From Gallionellaceae bacterium (GTDB taxonomy: Bacteria > Pseudomonadota > Gammaproteobacteria > Burkholderiales > Gallionellaceae), in NCBI GenBank assembly GCA_030834965.1, contig JAUQWW010000055.1:1-39222 (forward strand): a DNA stretch of 39,222 nucleotides, written 5' to 3'. Positions 20,682 to 30,537 of this stretch are shown here, one piece after another. The translations under genes and the position numbers were made by a program. Within the stretch, counting starts at the first letter, position 1, and every line of letters starts with the position of its first letter. Under the pieces are notes generated by a model. It did not search any database and was not told where the DNA came from. It saw only the letters and a list, made by a program, of their open reading frames with translations.

Positions 20682-20830
20682 TCAGTGCAGTTGTATGTTG
20701 CCGAACAGTCACGGCAATCCGGCGACGATCAGATATGTCACGTCGATATTGTTGAGAGCCGCGGCACGATCAGAATAGTCACGCCTGCGATCAGCGATAC
20801 CAAGTGAGCCAGACTCAAGGTGATATTCAT
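20682..20830 (-). pseudogene. DUF3096-like small membrane protein, frameshifted
   Basis: From ATG at 20830 the frame reads MNITLSLAHLVSLIAGVTIL then IVPRL and stops early. Shifting one base after PRL restores NNIDVTYLIVAGLP, an in-frame stop, and LFG, ending at 20682. I recall the DUF3096 consensus as beginning MNIxLxLAPLVSLIAG and ending near LIGLFG at about 45-50 residues, so length and both halves fit. One indel and one nonsense codon imply a broken gene. A sequencing error could explain the indel, but would not explain the stop. Confidence 0.55.
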
Positions 20831-20888
20831 GGCGGAATCATTGCGTGCGAGAAAAATAGAGATCGCCCAACTCCATAATCGGGTATCT

Positions 20889-21710
20889 TCAGCCGCCGCG
20901 GCGCGCTGCTGTATACAACGGCATAACGGTCGGCAGCAGCGCCTCGATCTGCTGCACCCGGCTTGATTCGGTAGGGTGGCTGCTGAGGAACTCGGGTGGG
21001 CGTCCGCCGCTGTTTGCTTTGATCATTTTCTGCCACAGGCTGACTCCGGCGCGCGGATCGTAGGCCGCGCGAGCCGCGAGTTCCAGGCCGATGCGGTCGG
21101 CTTCGTTTTCGTCGGTGCGGCTGAACCTGGTTGCAATCAGGGACTTGTAGGCGACTCCTGCTATGTCGGCAGACCCCTGGCCCAAGCCGAGCAGCGCGGC
21201 ACCAATGCCAATAGTCGTCTGTGCGGCGATGGCCTGTGACACCTGCTCGCGCGAATGCTCGCGCAGGGCGTGTGCAATCTCATGGCCCATGACCACTGCG
21301 ATTTCCTCATCGCTCAGATTGAGCTGCCGGATCAGGCCGGAATAAAACATGATTTTGCCTCCCGGCATGCAGAAGGCGTTGAGTTCGTTGCTGTTGATCA
21401 CGTTGACTTCCCACTTCCACCCGGGCGCATCGGGGCGGAATACCCGGGTCTGCGGCTTGATGCGGGTGGCTATGGCGCGTACCCGCTGCAGCATCGCACT
21501 GTCCGTATTAAGCGCGCCCTTGGCGGAGGCATCGGCTGTCAGTTTGTTGTAACCTTGCGCGGCCATCTGATCGAGTTCCTGCGAAGAAATCAGCATCAGT
21601 TGCTTGCGCTCCGCGCCGACCGCCCCACCCGAGGTGGTGGTCTGGCAGCCGCCGAGCGCCAGCGCGGACAGGAGAAAAGTTGTTGCAGTTACGATCCGAA
21701 GAATACGCAT
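20889..21710 (-). CDS. M48-family zinc metalloprotease, lipoprotein
   Basis: This 273-residue protein has a signal peptide with lipobox LGGC (Cys22) and the gluzincin motif HEIAH at 143-147, with the third ligand in the ENEAD motif (E203). SHPTES near the C-terminus is typical of LoiP/YcaL-type periplasmic proteases. It probably degrades misfolded outer-membrane proteins. It is monocistronic and sits next to other envelope genes. The Shine-Dalgarno before the ATG is poor, but the signal peptide fixes the start. Confidence 0.9.
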   Translation of the reverse strand: MRILRIVTATTFLLSALALGGCQTTTSGGAVGAERKQLMLISSQELDQMAAQGYNKLTADASAKGALNTDSAMLQRVRAIATRIKPQTRVFRPDAPGWKWEVNVINSNELNAFCMPGGKIMFYSGLIRQLNLSDEEIAVVMGHEIAHALREHSREQVSQAIAAQTTIGIGAALLGLGQGSADIAGVAYKSLIATRFSRTDENEADRIGLELAARAAYDPRAGVSLWQKMIKANSGGRPPEFLSSHPTESSRVQQIEALLPTVMPLYTAARRGG

Positions 21711-21945
21711 GATTGGCCGCCGCAGAGTGATTGGTTGGTTAACGCGTGGTCTGTGCCACGAGCCACGAATGGCGCAATTGTTTCACTTCCGATAACGGAG
21801 TTCTGTACGCTCGCGAACATACGGAACGGGTGTCCTCACCGCTACCTATTAAACCCTTGTCTTATCGATCACTGACGCTGCTGCCAGATGCTCGCTATAT
21901 GCGCCCAGTGTGTATTCTTATGATCGGTCATTAGTTATAAGCCGA

Positions 21946-22230
21946 TTAGGATCCGCCACGATGTTTGTTCAAGCTGGTTATATGAAAACTCTGTACGCCT
22001 GAAAACAGGATCGCAATATCCTGCAATGACAGTTCCGGGTAGGCTTCGCGCAAGACCTGCTGAGCATAGAGTGTCAAATGCGCGGTGCTCCATCCTCGGT
22101 TAGGGTCAAAAAATGGTTCTGTTATCCGGCACGCATTTTCGAACAGCATCCGCAAATGCATGTTGACGCGCCGATCATTTGCGCTGAGGCTTGGACCGAT
22201 CTGGCCATCGGGTAAGGCAGAGGAGGTCAT
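21946..22230 (-). CDS. Hypothetical protein, 94 residues
   Basis: A GGAG 7 bases upstream supports the ATG at 22230. The product is soluble, with mid-region helices (MHLRMLFENACRITEPFF) and a C-terminal SLQDIAILFSGVQSF segment. It is divergent from the hemerythrin-phosphatase gene, with 116 bases between starts, so the two may share regulation. I do not recognise the family. Confidence 0.55.
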   Translation of the reverse strand: MTSSALPDGQIGPSLSANDRRVNMHLRMLFENACRITEPFFDPNRGWSTAHLTLYAQQVLREAYPELSLQDIAILFSGVQSFHITSLNKHRGGS

Positions 22231-22286
22231 AGAAATTCTCCGTGTAGGAGCTTGCCTTGTATTATGATTAGCTGAACTCTAGCACT

Positions 22287-22316
22287 CTGACAATGTAATT
22301 GCATCATCGGTATTAC
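22287..22316 (+). promoter_or_regulatory. Candidate sigma-70 promoter for the hemerythrin-phosphatase gene
   Basis: CTGACA (22287-22292) and TATTAC (22311-22316) are 18 bases apart, 30 bases before the GTG start. The -35 is close to consensus and the -10 is moderate. Confidence 0.4.
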
Positions 22317-22346
22317 TGACGCGGAACACGTTTAAGGAGCGGCGCC

Positions 22347-23657
22347 GTGCACGAAAATGATTGGGACTTGATGACCACTGCGCGCGTTCTTTCCTGGAGC
22401 AGCCAACTGGAAACCGGTCTGCCCGATGTGGACAGCCAACACCAGCGGCTCATCGATATCATCAATGAGCTGGGCAGAATGCACGCCGAAGGCGCTACGG
22501 TTGAGGAGCTTCTCATCGTATTCGCAGAATTGCGCAACTACACGGTGTACCATTTCCAGCACGAAGCCGATCTGATGGAGTCACTGCCGGTAAATGAGGC
22601 CAACAAGGCTGCCCATCTGAGGGCGCATCAGGCTTTTGTCGATCGCATCGAGAAAGCAGGAGAACTGATTACCACCTATCCCGATGCCGTCGTCGACAAT
22701 CTGCTCGCATTCCTGGTGAAATGGCTGGTGCATCACATCACCGGCGTGGATGCGCGCATGGCGCGTGAAATCATTGCGTTGCGTTCCGGAGATGCGGGCA
22801 GGCAAAACGGGATTGCGGAAAGCCCGCTCCACGAAGCGCTCGTTGATACCGTGAGCGATCTTTATGACAGCCTCGGCACGCGCACTTTTGAAATGCTGGA
22901 ACTGAACCGCCAGTTGCAGGCTTACCATGACAAGCAGGAAGAAGAAAATGCGCTGACGCATGACATCATCACGGGGCTGGTGCAGCGTGAGGAACTATCG
23001 AATTCGAAACTGCATCTCTGGTTTTCTCCCGCAGCTATTTTCAGCGGCGACATCGTTGCCGCCGTGCATGGTACCAAAGGGAGGTTCTATGCCCTGATGG
23101 CGGACGCCACCGGCCATGGGCTCGTGGCGGCAATTACTGCCCTTCCGGTATTGTCGGTCTTCTACGCGCTGGCCGAACGTGGCTGCCCAGTCGGAGAAAT
23201 TCTTGCCGAAATCAATCGCAATTTGCGCGCAGTGCTTCCGACAGGGCGTTTCGTCGCCGCAACCATGACTTATATCGACTGCGTGGAGCGCACCGCAGAG
23301 GTCTGGAACGGCGGAATGCCTGAGCTGTTGTTGCTGGGGCCGGACGGACGCCTGATGCGGACGCTGGTTTCATCGCAGCTGCCGCTTGGCATTGTCGATT
23401 TCAATGCGGAGACGTCTGCCACCACGCAAATTTCCTGGGAGGCGGGCAGCCAGTTCGTGATGTATTCCGATGGTCTGATCGAGGCCACCAACACGGCGGG
23501 CGAGCCGTTCGGCGTGGAGCGGCTCAAGAAGGCAGTCCTGGCCGCTTCTGCGGATCAGCGGATAGCGGCAGTGAAGGCGGCATTTGCCAGTCATGTTGGT
23601 GCGGCTGTGCCGCACGACGATATTTCGCTGATGCTGGTTGATTGCAAAAACAGCTAG
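22347..23657 (+). CDS. Hemerythrin-SpoIIE (PP2C) phosphatase fusion
   Basis: The protein has 436 residues. The GTG start is supported by AAGGAG 7 bases upstream. Residues 15-140 form a bacteriohemerythrin domain with the di-iron ligand set H32, H69-x3-E73, H90-x3-H94 and H130-x4-D135. A linker helix (about 160-205, likely coiled coil) leads to a SpoIIE-type PP2C phosphatase domain with FSGD (D235), DATGHG (D253), YSDGLIEATN and PHDDISLML. It is a plausible oxygen- or NO-responsive serine phosphatase acting in a partner-switching pathway, but no anti-sigma or antagonist gene lies beside it. It converges with cysG with only 4 bases between stops. Confidence 0.88.
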   Translation: MHENDWDLMTTARVLSWSSQLETGLPDVDSQHQRLIDIINELGRMHAEGATVEELLIVFAELRNYTVYHFQHEADLMESLPVNEANKAAHLRAHQAFVDRIEKAGELITTYPDAVVDNLLAFLVKWLVHHITGVDARMAREIIALRSGDAGRQNGIAESPLHEALVDTVSDLYDSLGTRTFEMLELNRQLQAYHDKQEEENALTHDIITGLVQREELSNSKLHLWFSPAAIFSGDIVAAVHGTKGRFYALMADATGHGLVAAITALPVLSVFYALAERGCPVGEILAEINRNLRAVLPTGRFVAATMTYIDCVERTAEVWNGGMPELLLLGPDGRLMRTLVSSQLPLGIVDFNAETSATTQISWEAGSQFVMYSDGLIEATNTAGEPFGVERLKKAVLAASADQRIAAVKAAFASHVGAAVPHDDISLMLVDCKNS

Positions 23658-23661
23658 CAGC

Positions 23662-25050
23662 CTATGCTGTTGCGGTTCCTCCCGGCTTGAACCAGGAAAG
23701 TTTTTCCCTGAGGCTGACTACGCCGCCGATGATGATCAAAGTCGGCGCCTGAAGGTTTGCGGTTTCTACGATCCCCGGCAGGGTGGACAATGTGCCGCAC
23801 ACCACGCGCTGATTCTGCGTGGTCCCCTGCTGCACGATGGCAGCGGGAGTGGATGCTGCCAGCCCGTGCGCAATCAGTTGCGAGCACAGGATGTCGAGGC
23901 CGTGCAGACCCATGTATACCACGATGGTTTGCCTGGGGCGCGCCAGCATTTCCCAGTCGAGATCCATGCTGTCGTCTTTCAGATGACCCGTTACAAAAAC
24001 ACAGGACTGCGCATGGTCGCGGTGAGTGAGCGGTATCCCGGCATAGGATGAGACGCCGGAGGCGGCCGTGATGCCCGGCACTACCTGAAAGCTGATCTTG
24101 TGCTCTGCAAGCTTTTCGATTTCTTCGCCGCCACGCCCGAAAATGAACGGGTCGCCGCCCTTGAGGCGCAATACGCGCTTTCCCGTTTTGGCAAGCCTGA
24201 CCAGAAGATCGTTGATGCCTTCCTGCGGCATGGTGTGGTTGCCGCGCTTCTTGCCGACAAAAATTCGTTCCGCATCGCGCCGCGTCATTTCGAGCACGGG
24301 CTTGGAAACCAGATTGTCGTAGAGCACCACGTCGGCTTTCTGCATCAGGCGCAGCGCCCGGAACGTCAGCAGATCCGGGTCGCCCGGCCCTGCGCCAACC
24401 AGATACACCTCGCCGGTTGCACCCGGCTTTTGCTCTTTCAGCATGGCAAGCAGATGGGTTTCCGCTGATGTTTCATCGCCTGCAAATACTTTTTCGGCGA
24501 CGGGACCTTCCAGCACGTCTTCCCAGAAGATACGCCGCTTCGCCGCCTCATGGATTTGCGCCTTGATGGCATCCCTGAATTTGGCCGAAAACGCCGCCAG
24601 CTTGCCGTAGCCTTGCGGGATCAGCGTTTCCAGCTTGCCGCGCAGCATCCGCGTGAGCACGGGGGACGCGCCGCCACTGGAAAACGCCACCATGATGGGG
24701 GAGCGATCCAGGATGGCAGGCATGATGAAGGTGCAAAGCCCGGGGTTGTCGACCACGTTGACCGGGATGTTTCTGGCTTTGGCCTCGCGCGAAATGTCGT
24801 TGTTGGTCTGGGTTTCGTTCGTCGCGGCAATGACGAGCGCTGCGCCATCGAGATGTGAAGCCAGAAAGCGTTCCGCGATGTGTTTGATTTCCGGGTGCGC
24901 GGCGAACGAGGCATGCAATTCAGGTGCAACGACTGTGACCGCAGCGCCCGCCTGAAGCAGCAGCGAGGCCTTTCTCAAGGCGACTTCTCCGCCTCCCACG
25001 ACCAGGCACGGCTTGCCTTTCAGGTTAAGAAAAATCGGCAGATAATCCAT
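23662..25050 (-). CDS. cysG: Siroheme synthase (uroporphyrinogen-III methyltransferase / dehydrogenase / ferrochelatase)
   Basis: At 462 residues this is full length for fused CysG. The N-terminal half (1-210) is the precorrin-2 dehydrogenase/sirohydrochlorin ferrochelatase module with the NAD-binding [12 protein letters not shown] at 17-28 and the [10 protein letters not shown] loop. The C-terminal half is the SUMT methyltransferase with [12 protein letters not shown] near 218, [13 protein letters not shown] and the PGITAASG motif. It makes siroheme from uroporphyrinogen III, the cofactor of the DsrAB encoded a few kilobases upstream on the same strand. It lies 114 bases after the SQR-type gene, separated by a nested hairpin, so it may be a separate unit or the tail of the dsr transcript. 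No clear Shine-Dalgarno is visible. Confidence 0.95.
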   Translation of the reverse strand: MDYLPIFLNLKGKPCLVVGGGEVALRKASLLLQAGAAVTVVAPELHASFAAHPEIKHIAERFLASHLDGAALVIAATNETQTNNDISREAKARNIPVNVVDNPGLCTFIMPAILDRSPIMVAFSSGGASPVLTRMLRGKLETLIPQGYGKLAAFSAKFRDAIKAQIHEAAKRRIFWEDVLEGPVAEKVFAGDETSAETHLLAMLKEQKPGATGEVYLVGAGPGDPDLLTFRALRLMQKADVVLYDNLVSKPVLEMTRRDAERIFVGKKRGNHTMPQEGINDLLVRLAKTGKRVLRLKGGDPFIFGRGGEEIEKLAEHKISFQVVPGITAASGVSSYAGIPLTHRDHAQSCVFVTGHLKDDSMDLDWEMLARPRQTIVVYMGLHGLDILCSQLIAHGLAASTPAAIVQQGTTQNQRVVCGTLSTLPGIVETANLQAPTLIIIGGVVSLREKLSWFKPGGTATA

Positions 25051-25091
25051 TCGGTTTTTTTGGTTTGTTGAGCGTTGGCGTTATTGTGGCA

Positions 25092-25137
25092 TGCGCGGCG
25101 CGAGATGGGGAGTTTCGCTGCCCCATTCATCCGCGCA
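25092..25137. other. Nested hairpin between the SQR-type gene and cysG
   Basis: An outer stem TGCGCGG (25092-25098) / CCGCGCA (25131-25137) encloses an inner stem ATGGGG (25105-25110) / CCCCAT (25121-25126). There is no T-run on either side, so it is either a factor-dependent terminator, an mRNA stabiliser or a leader structure for cysG. Confidence 0.4.
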
Positions 25138-25164
25138 CAGGAACGGCGCGATTGTCTTGCCGAG

Positions 25165-26805
<1,641 letters not shown>

Positions 26806-26809
<4 letters not shown>

Positions 26810-28227
26810 AACGCGATCTGTTCCTGTCGGGGGTGTTCCCCCTTCTTGATGTGTTGGATAAAGGCGACGAAGCGGGCAGCCCAGTAGCAACTGCCGATGG
26901 TGCGCAGATGCGTGTACGAGGCAAGCAGATTATGCAGAACGAGTCCATCGTGTTCACCGGTAATGCCGTAGCCGCGCGTGACATGATAAGCAAACTTCGA
27001 ATCGGCTGGCAAATTTTCCAGGCTTGAGTAGTGGAACTCGTGTGCCTTGATGTTGTTTGCCGGGGAATGTGGACGCGGCCACGGATGTTCCGGATTTTCG
27101 GCCAGATGAACATAGCCGCGACCGACTGGCTTGTCGTGCATCACCACATCGCCGGGTATGGCGCCGACCATGTCGTAGCTGCGTCCCTGCCAGGAAATCT
27201 TGCGGGCAAGATACATCAGGCCGCCGCATTCGGCGTAGGCCGGCATGCCGGCTGCAATGGCATTCCTGATTTCGCTGCGCAGCATGCTGTTGGCTTCGAG
27301 CGCTTCGGCGCAAACCTCCGGGAATCCACCGCCGATATACAGCGCATCGACCTCGGGCAGATGGGGGTCGTGCAGCGTGTCGAAGGGAACGAGCTCTGCG
27401 CCCGCGGCAGAGAGCGCATCAAGATCGTCGGCATAATAGAAACCGAAGGCACGGTCGCGGGCGATGCCGATGCGGATTTTTTCGTGCCAGGGGAAGGGCG
27501 TGACCACGGCCTGGGTGGGTGCATTGAGCGGTTGTCTGGCGGTAATCTCCAGCAACTTGTCCAGATCGACCTGGCTGGCAACAGCGGCCGCAATGTCGGC
27601 AATTCTGTCTGCCGCCTCACCGGATTCATTGTTCGGCATCAGGCCGAGATGGCGCTCGATGATCTCGAGCCGCCTGTCATGCTGGATTGCACCGATTACC
27701 GGCACATTGGTGTAATGCTCGATGACCGCACGCAGCTTTGCCTCATGCCGGGTGCCACCGAGATTATTGAGGATCACGCCGGCAATGTTGATGTCCTTGT
27801 CGAACGCCTGGTAGCCCAGAATCAAGGGGGCGATGCCGCGTGTCATGCCTCTTGCGTCTATCACCAGCACCACCGGCAGGTCGAGCAGCTTGGCCAGTGC
27901 CGCATTGCTGTTGCTGCCGTCAAGTGCCAGGCCATCGTATAGCCCTTTGTTGCCCTCGACCAGGTTGATTTCAGCGCTGTTGCGCACAAAGGTGGAAACA
28001 ATGTCATCACGTTCCATCAGATACAGGTCGAGGTTGCGGCAGGCCCTTCCGCTGGCTTGCGACAGCCACATCGGATCGATGTAGTCCGGGCCTTTCTTGA
28101 AAGGCTGCACGGCAAAGCCGCGCATGTGCAACGCGGCACACAGGCCGATGCTGACCGTCGTCTTGCCGGAAGACTTGTGCGCTGCAGAAATCAGCATTCT
28201 GTTCATGATGTCAGTGGGTCTCGCCAT
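26806..28227 (-). CDS. dsrN: DsrN, siroheme amidase (cobyrinate a,c-diamide synthase-like)
   Basis: This 473-residue protein resembles CobB/CbiA glutamine amidotransferases: P-loop SAAHKSSGKTT near residues 14-24, followed by GPDYIDP, and a C-terminal class I glutaminase domain with AECGGLMYL carrying the catalytic Cys. In dsr clusters DsrN amidates siroheme to give the siroamide cofactor of sulfite reductase. The ATG at 28227 is preceded by AGGGGG and lies 17 bases inside dsrP; ATGs at 28206 and 28197 are alternatives. The stop overlaps the start of the DsrC-like gene. Confidence 0.9.
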
Positions 28228-29410
28228 GAACCCCCTGTGGCAGGGCAGCGTCGTGCGGCAGCATATTGAATACCCGCACGCCGACAGTTGTGATCAGTAA
28301 GGCTACGCCGATGCCGCCAATGCCCAGCAAAAATTCGGGCAGTGAAGGCTTGTAGGCTGCAATCTGGCCATCGCCAAAACTGCTGCTTGCTTCAAAGCCG
28401 GGAAAAATGGCTAGCGGGTAGGCCTGGCCGCCAATGATGAAAACGTAAAGCAGGGCGAGGCTGCCGATGATGACGAGCAGCGAGGCAGCGACGACACTGC
28501 GTGTCTTGCCCAGGCTGGGGTGGTATATGAGCAGCAGCGGGAGCAAGCTTCCGAACACAACGTAGCCCGCCCAGAACAGCCAGGGATAGGTTCCGCCATC
28601 GACCAGGATAAAGCGTTCAAAGCCAGTCTGTTTGGCAAAATACAGATTGGTCAGGTGATAGGCGGCGACTAGATAGAGGGCGCCGATGATGAAGACGCCG
28701 AGCAGGTTGCGCATGCGTTTCAGGATGGCCGGATCCAGTGTTTCCCGGTTCCAGGCATAAATTGCCGCTTGTGCGAGAAGGAAAACAGCCAGCCCCCAGG
28801 CGAACGAAAGCACGATGAACATGGGCGGGAGCAGCGCCGAGCCATAAGCCTGGCGCGCCACCAGGAAGGCGAAGATCAGGCCGGTGCCGGTGGTGAGTAT
28901 GAAGCGCCAGGCGAAGACCATCAATCCTGCCGGTTTGGACCAGGAGTTGAAGCGCTTTTCCAGCAGCGTCCACAGGTAGATGGCGACCAGCGAGAACATG
29001 CCGCTATACAGCAGCACATTCCATGCGAAGACGGAAGTCGGGTTGTAATGCGTGGCCGCCACGATGAAGCGGTCGGGCCGCCCGAGGTCGAGCATGAGCA
29101 CCATGAGGCCGCCTGCCAGCAGGCCGATGCAGAGCAGGCCCGAAAGCGGCGCTCTGGCCTTGTATACGGCTTTGCCAAAGACCGAGCCGATCGACGCGAC
29201 GTTCAGTACACCGGAAGCAGCAACGATCATGAAAATGGCGAATACGTGCGGCATGCCCCAGACTATCGTGTTATTCATCCCGGTGACGATGTGGCCGTGC
29301 TCTTCCATATAGTGCGAGGCCAGGTAACCTATGCCCGCAACCATCGCGCATGCTGCGGCAAAAGCGTAGAAGTAGCGGCTTTCGAGACGTGAGAAGGATG
29401 TGCTTTGCAT
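28211..29410 (-). CDS. dsrP: DsrP, NrfD-type quinone-interacting membrane subunit
   Basis: At 399 residues with about ten hydrophobic spans, the protein matches NrfD/PsrC membrane proteins. Conserved-looking elements include NNTIVWGMPHVFAIFM and LDLGRPDRF. DsrP exchanges electrons between quinone and the periplasmic DsrJO part of the DsrMKJOP complex. It starts one base after dsrO ends; its Shine-Dalgarno (GGGG) lies inside the last dsrO codons, so the genes are tightly coupled. Confidence 0.92.
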   Translation of the reverse strand: MQSTSFSRLESRYFYAFAAACAMVAGIGYLASHYMEEHGHIVTGMNNTIVWGMPHVFAIFMIVAASGVLNVASIGSVFGKAVYKARAPLSGLLCIGLLAGGLMVLMLDLGRPDRFIVAATHYNPTSVFAWNVLLYSGMFSLVAIYLWTLLEKRFNSWSKPAGLMVFAWRFILTTGTGLIFAFLVARQAYGSALLPPMFIVLSFAWGLAVFLLAQAAIYAWNRETLDPAILKRMRNLLGVFIIGALYLVAAYHLTNLYFAKQTGFERFILVDGGTYPWLFWAGYVVFGSLLPLLLIYHPSLGKTRSVVAASLLVIIGSLALLYVFIIGGQAYPLAIFPGFEASSSFGDGQIAAYKPSLPEFLLGIGGIGVALLITTVGVRVFNMLPHDAALPQGVHGETH

Positions 29411-29411
29411 G

Positions 29412-30149
29412 TTATATCCCCTGGTAACGCACGCCCGTATTCAGGCCGAGGTCGGCGCGTATCTGGGTCGTTGCCACGGCACGGACGCGCTTGGAAATCT
29501 CGCTGTCCGGGTCGTTGAGGTTTCCAAACAGGATGGCATGGTGGCCACCTCTTGCACAGGCCTCCGCGCATGCAGTCGTCTCCTGTCCCTTGTCGACACG
29601 ATGCACGCACAGCGTGCAGCTTTCGACCGTGCCTTTACCCCGCGGCACGTCGGTAAGCTGGTCAGTCAGGGTTTCATGCACGAAAGACCGTGCCTTGTAT
29701 GGGCAGGCCATCATGCAATAGCGGCAGCCGATGCAAATATGCTTGTCGACCAGCACGATGCCGTCTGCACGTTTGAACGAGGCGCCCGTCGGGCAGACAT
29801 CGACACAGGGCGGGCTGGCACAGTGCTGGCACATCACCGGCAATGAGGTGATGCGGCCGCTGCCTGTGTCCTTGAGTTCAACCTTGCGTATCCATTGCGC
29901 ATCGGTCGGCGCGGTGCCGCCGGAGAGTCCGTTTTCCTCGTTGCATGCGGTGACGCAATCATTGCACCCGCTCTCACACTGGTTTGTGTCGATCAGCATG
30001 CCCCACCGCACCTTGCCGGAAGCAGCCTCACCGAGCGGACGCGCTTGGGAAAATTCATACAGCAGCATGCCTGGAGCAATGGCAAGCCCGGCCAACGCTA
30101 CCGAAGCCCTGCCCAGGAATTGCCTGCGATCAAGATTTGTGTCGCTCAT
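29412..30149 (-). CDS. dsrO: DsrO, periplasmic iron-sulfur protein with Tat signal
   Basis: This 245-residue protein starts at 30149, overlapping the dsrJ stop by ATGA, with GAGG upstream; a longer frame from 30191 is less likely. A Tat motif DRRQFLG at residues 7-13 directs export of the folded protein. Four cysteine groups bind [4Fe-4S] clusters: CESGCNDC, CQHCASPPCVDVCP, CIGCRYCMMACP and the split CTLC...CAEAC. It passes electrons between DsrJ and DsrP. Confidence 0.93.
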   Translation of the reverse strand: MSDTNLDRRQFLGRASVALAGLAIAPGMLLYEFSQARPLGEAASGKVRWGMLIDTNQCESGCNDCVTACNEENGLSGGTAPTDAQWIRKVELKDTGSGRITSLPVMCQHCASPPCVDVCPTGASFKRADGIVLVDKHICIGCRYCMMACPYKARSFVHETLTDQLTDVPRGKGTVESCTLCVHRVDKGQETTACAEACARGGHHAILFGNLNDPDSEISKRVRAVATTQIRADLGLNTGVRYQGI

Positions 30150-30535
30150 TTGGAAACCTCTGCGACCACTTTTCGTTTGCTGGAATGACATTCGAAGCAG
30201 TCGATTTTGACTTCGACATACTCATGGCAGCCCTGACAGAAATTCTCGTTGCTGCCGAGTACGCTGTTGTTCTTCTTGCTGGCGTGGCAATCAACACATG
30301 CTGCAAGGCTGTACTTGCCGCCCCGGATTCCCTGGCGCATCGTTTCGTCGCGCTGGTGCTTGAGGACATCCATATGGTTCTTGCGCATGAACTTCGGGTC
30401 ATCTACGCACTTTCCGCCCTTGCCGATATCGAGTTTGGGCATGGGTGATTCGTCCGCGGCAAATACGGGCGCAGAAGTCAGCGCCGAGGTGGCAATGCAT
30501 ATTGCGAGCATAACCGCCATGCGCCAGGGTGCCAT
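30146..30535 (-). CDS. dsrJ: DsrJ, triheme c-type cytochrome
   Basis: This 129-residue protein starts at ATG 30535, since GGGTGA lies 6 bases upstream; a TTG at 30541 is less likely. It has an N-terminal signal peptide (about 1-26) and three heme motifs, CVDCH (80-84), CQGCH (100-104) and CFECH (113-117). C43 in GGKCVDD is placed as the unusual axial Cys ligand described for DsrJ. It works on the periplasmic face of DsrMKJOP, possibly oxidising a sulfur substrate. Confidence 0.93.
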   Translation of the reverse strand: MAPWRMAVMLAICIATSALTSAPVFAADESPMPKLDIGKGGKCVDDPKFMRKNHMDVLKHQRDETMRQGIRGGKYSLAACVDCHASKKNNSVLGSNENFCQGCHEYVEVKIDCFECHSSKRKVVAEVSK

Positions 30536-30537
30536 GA

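Noticed and set aside
27031-27942. Plus-strand open frame of 303 codons opposite dsrN
   Set aside because: Antisense shadow of dsrN; no recognisable domain or ribosome binding site.
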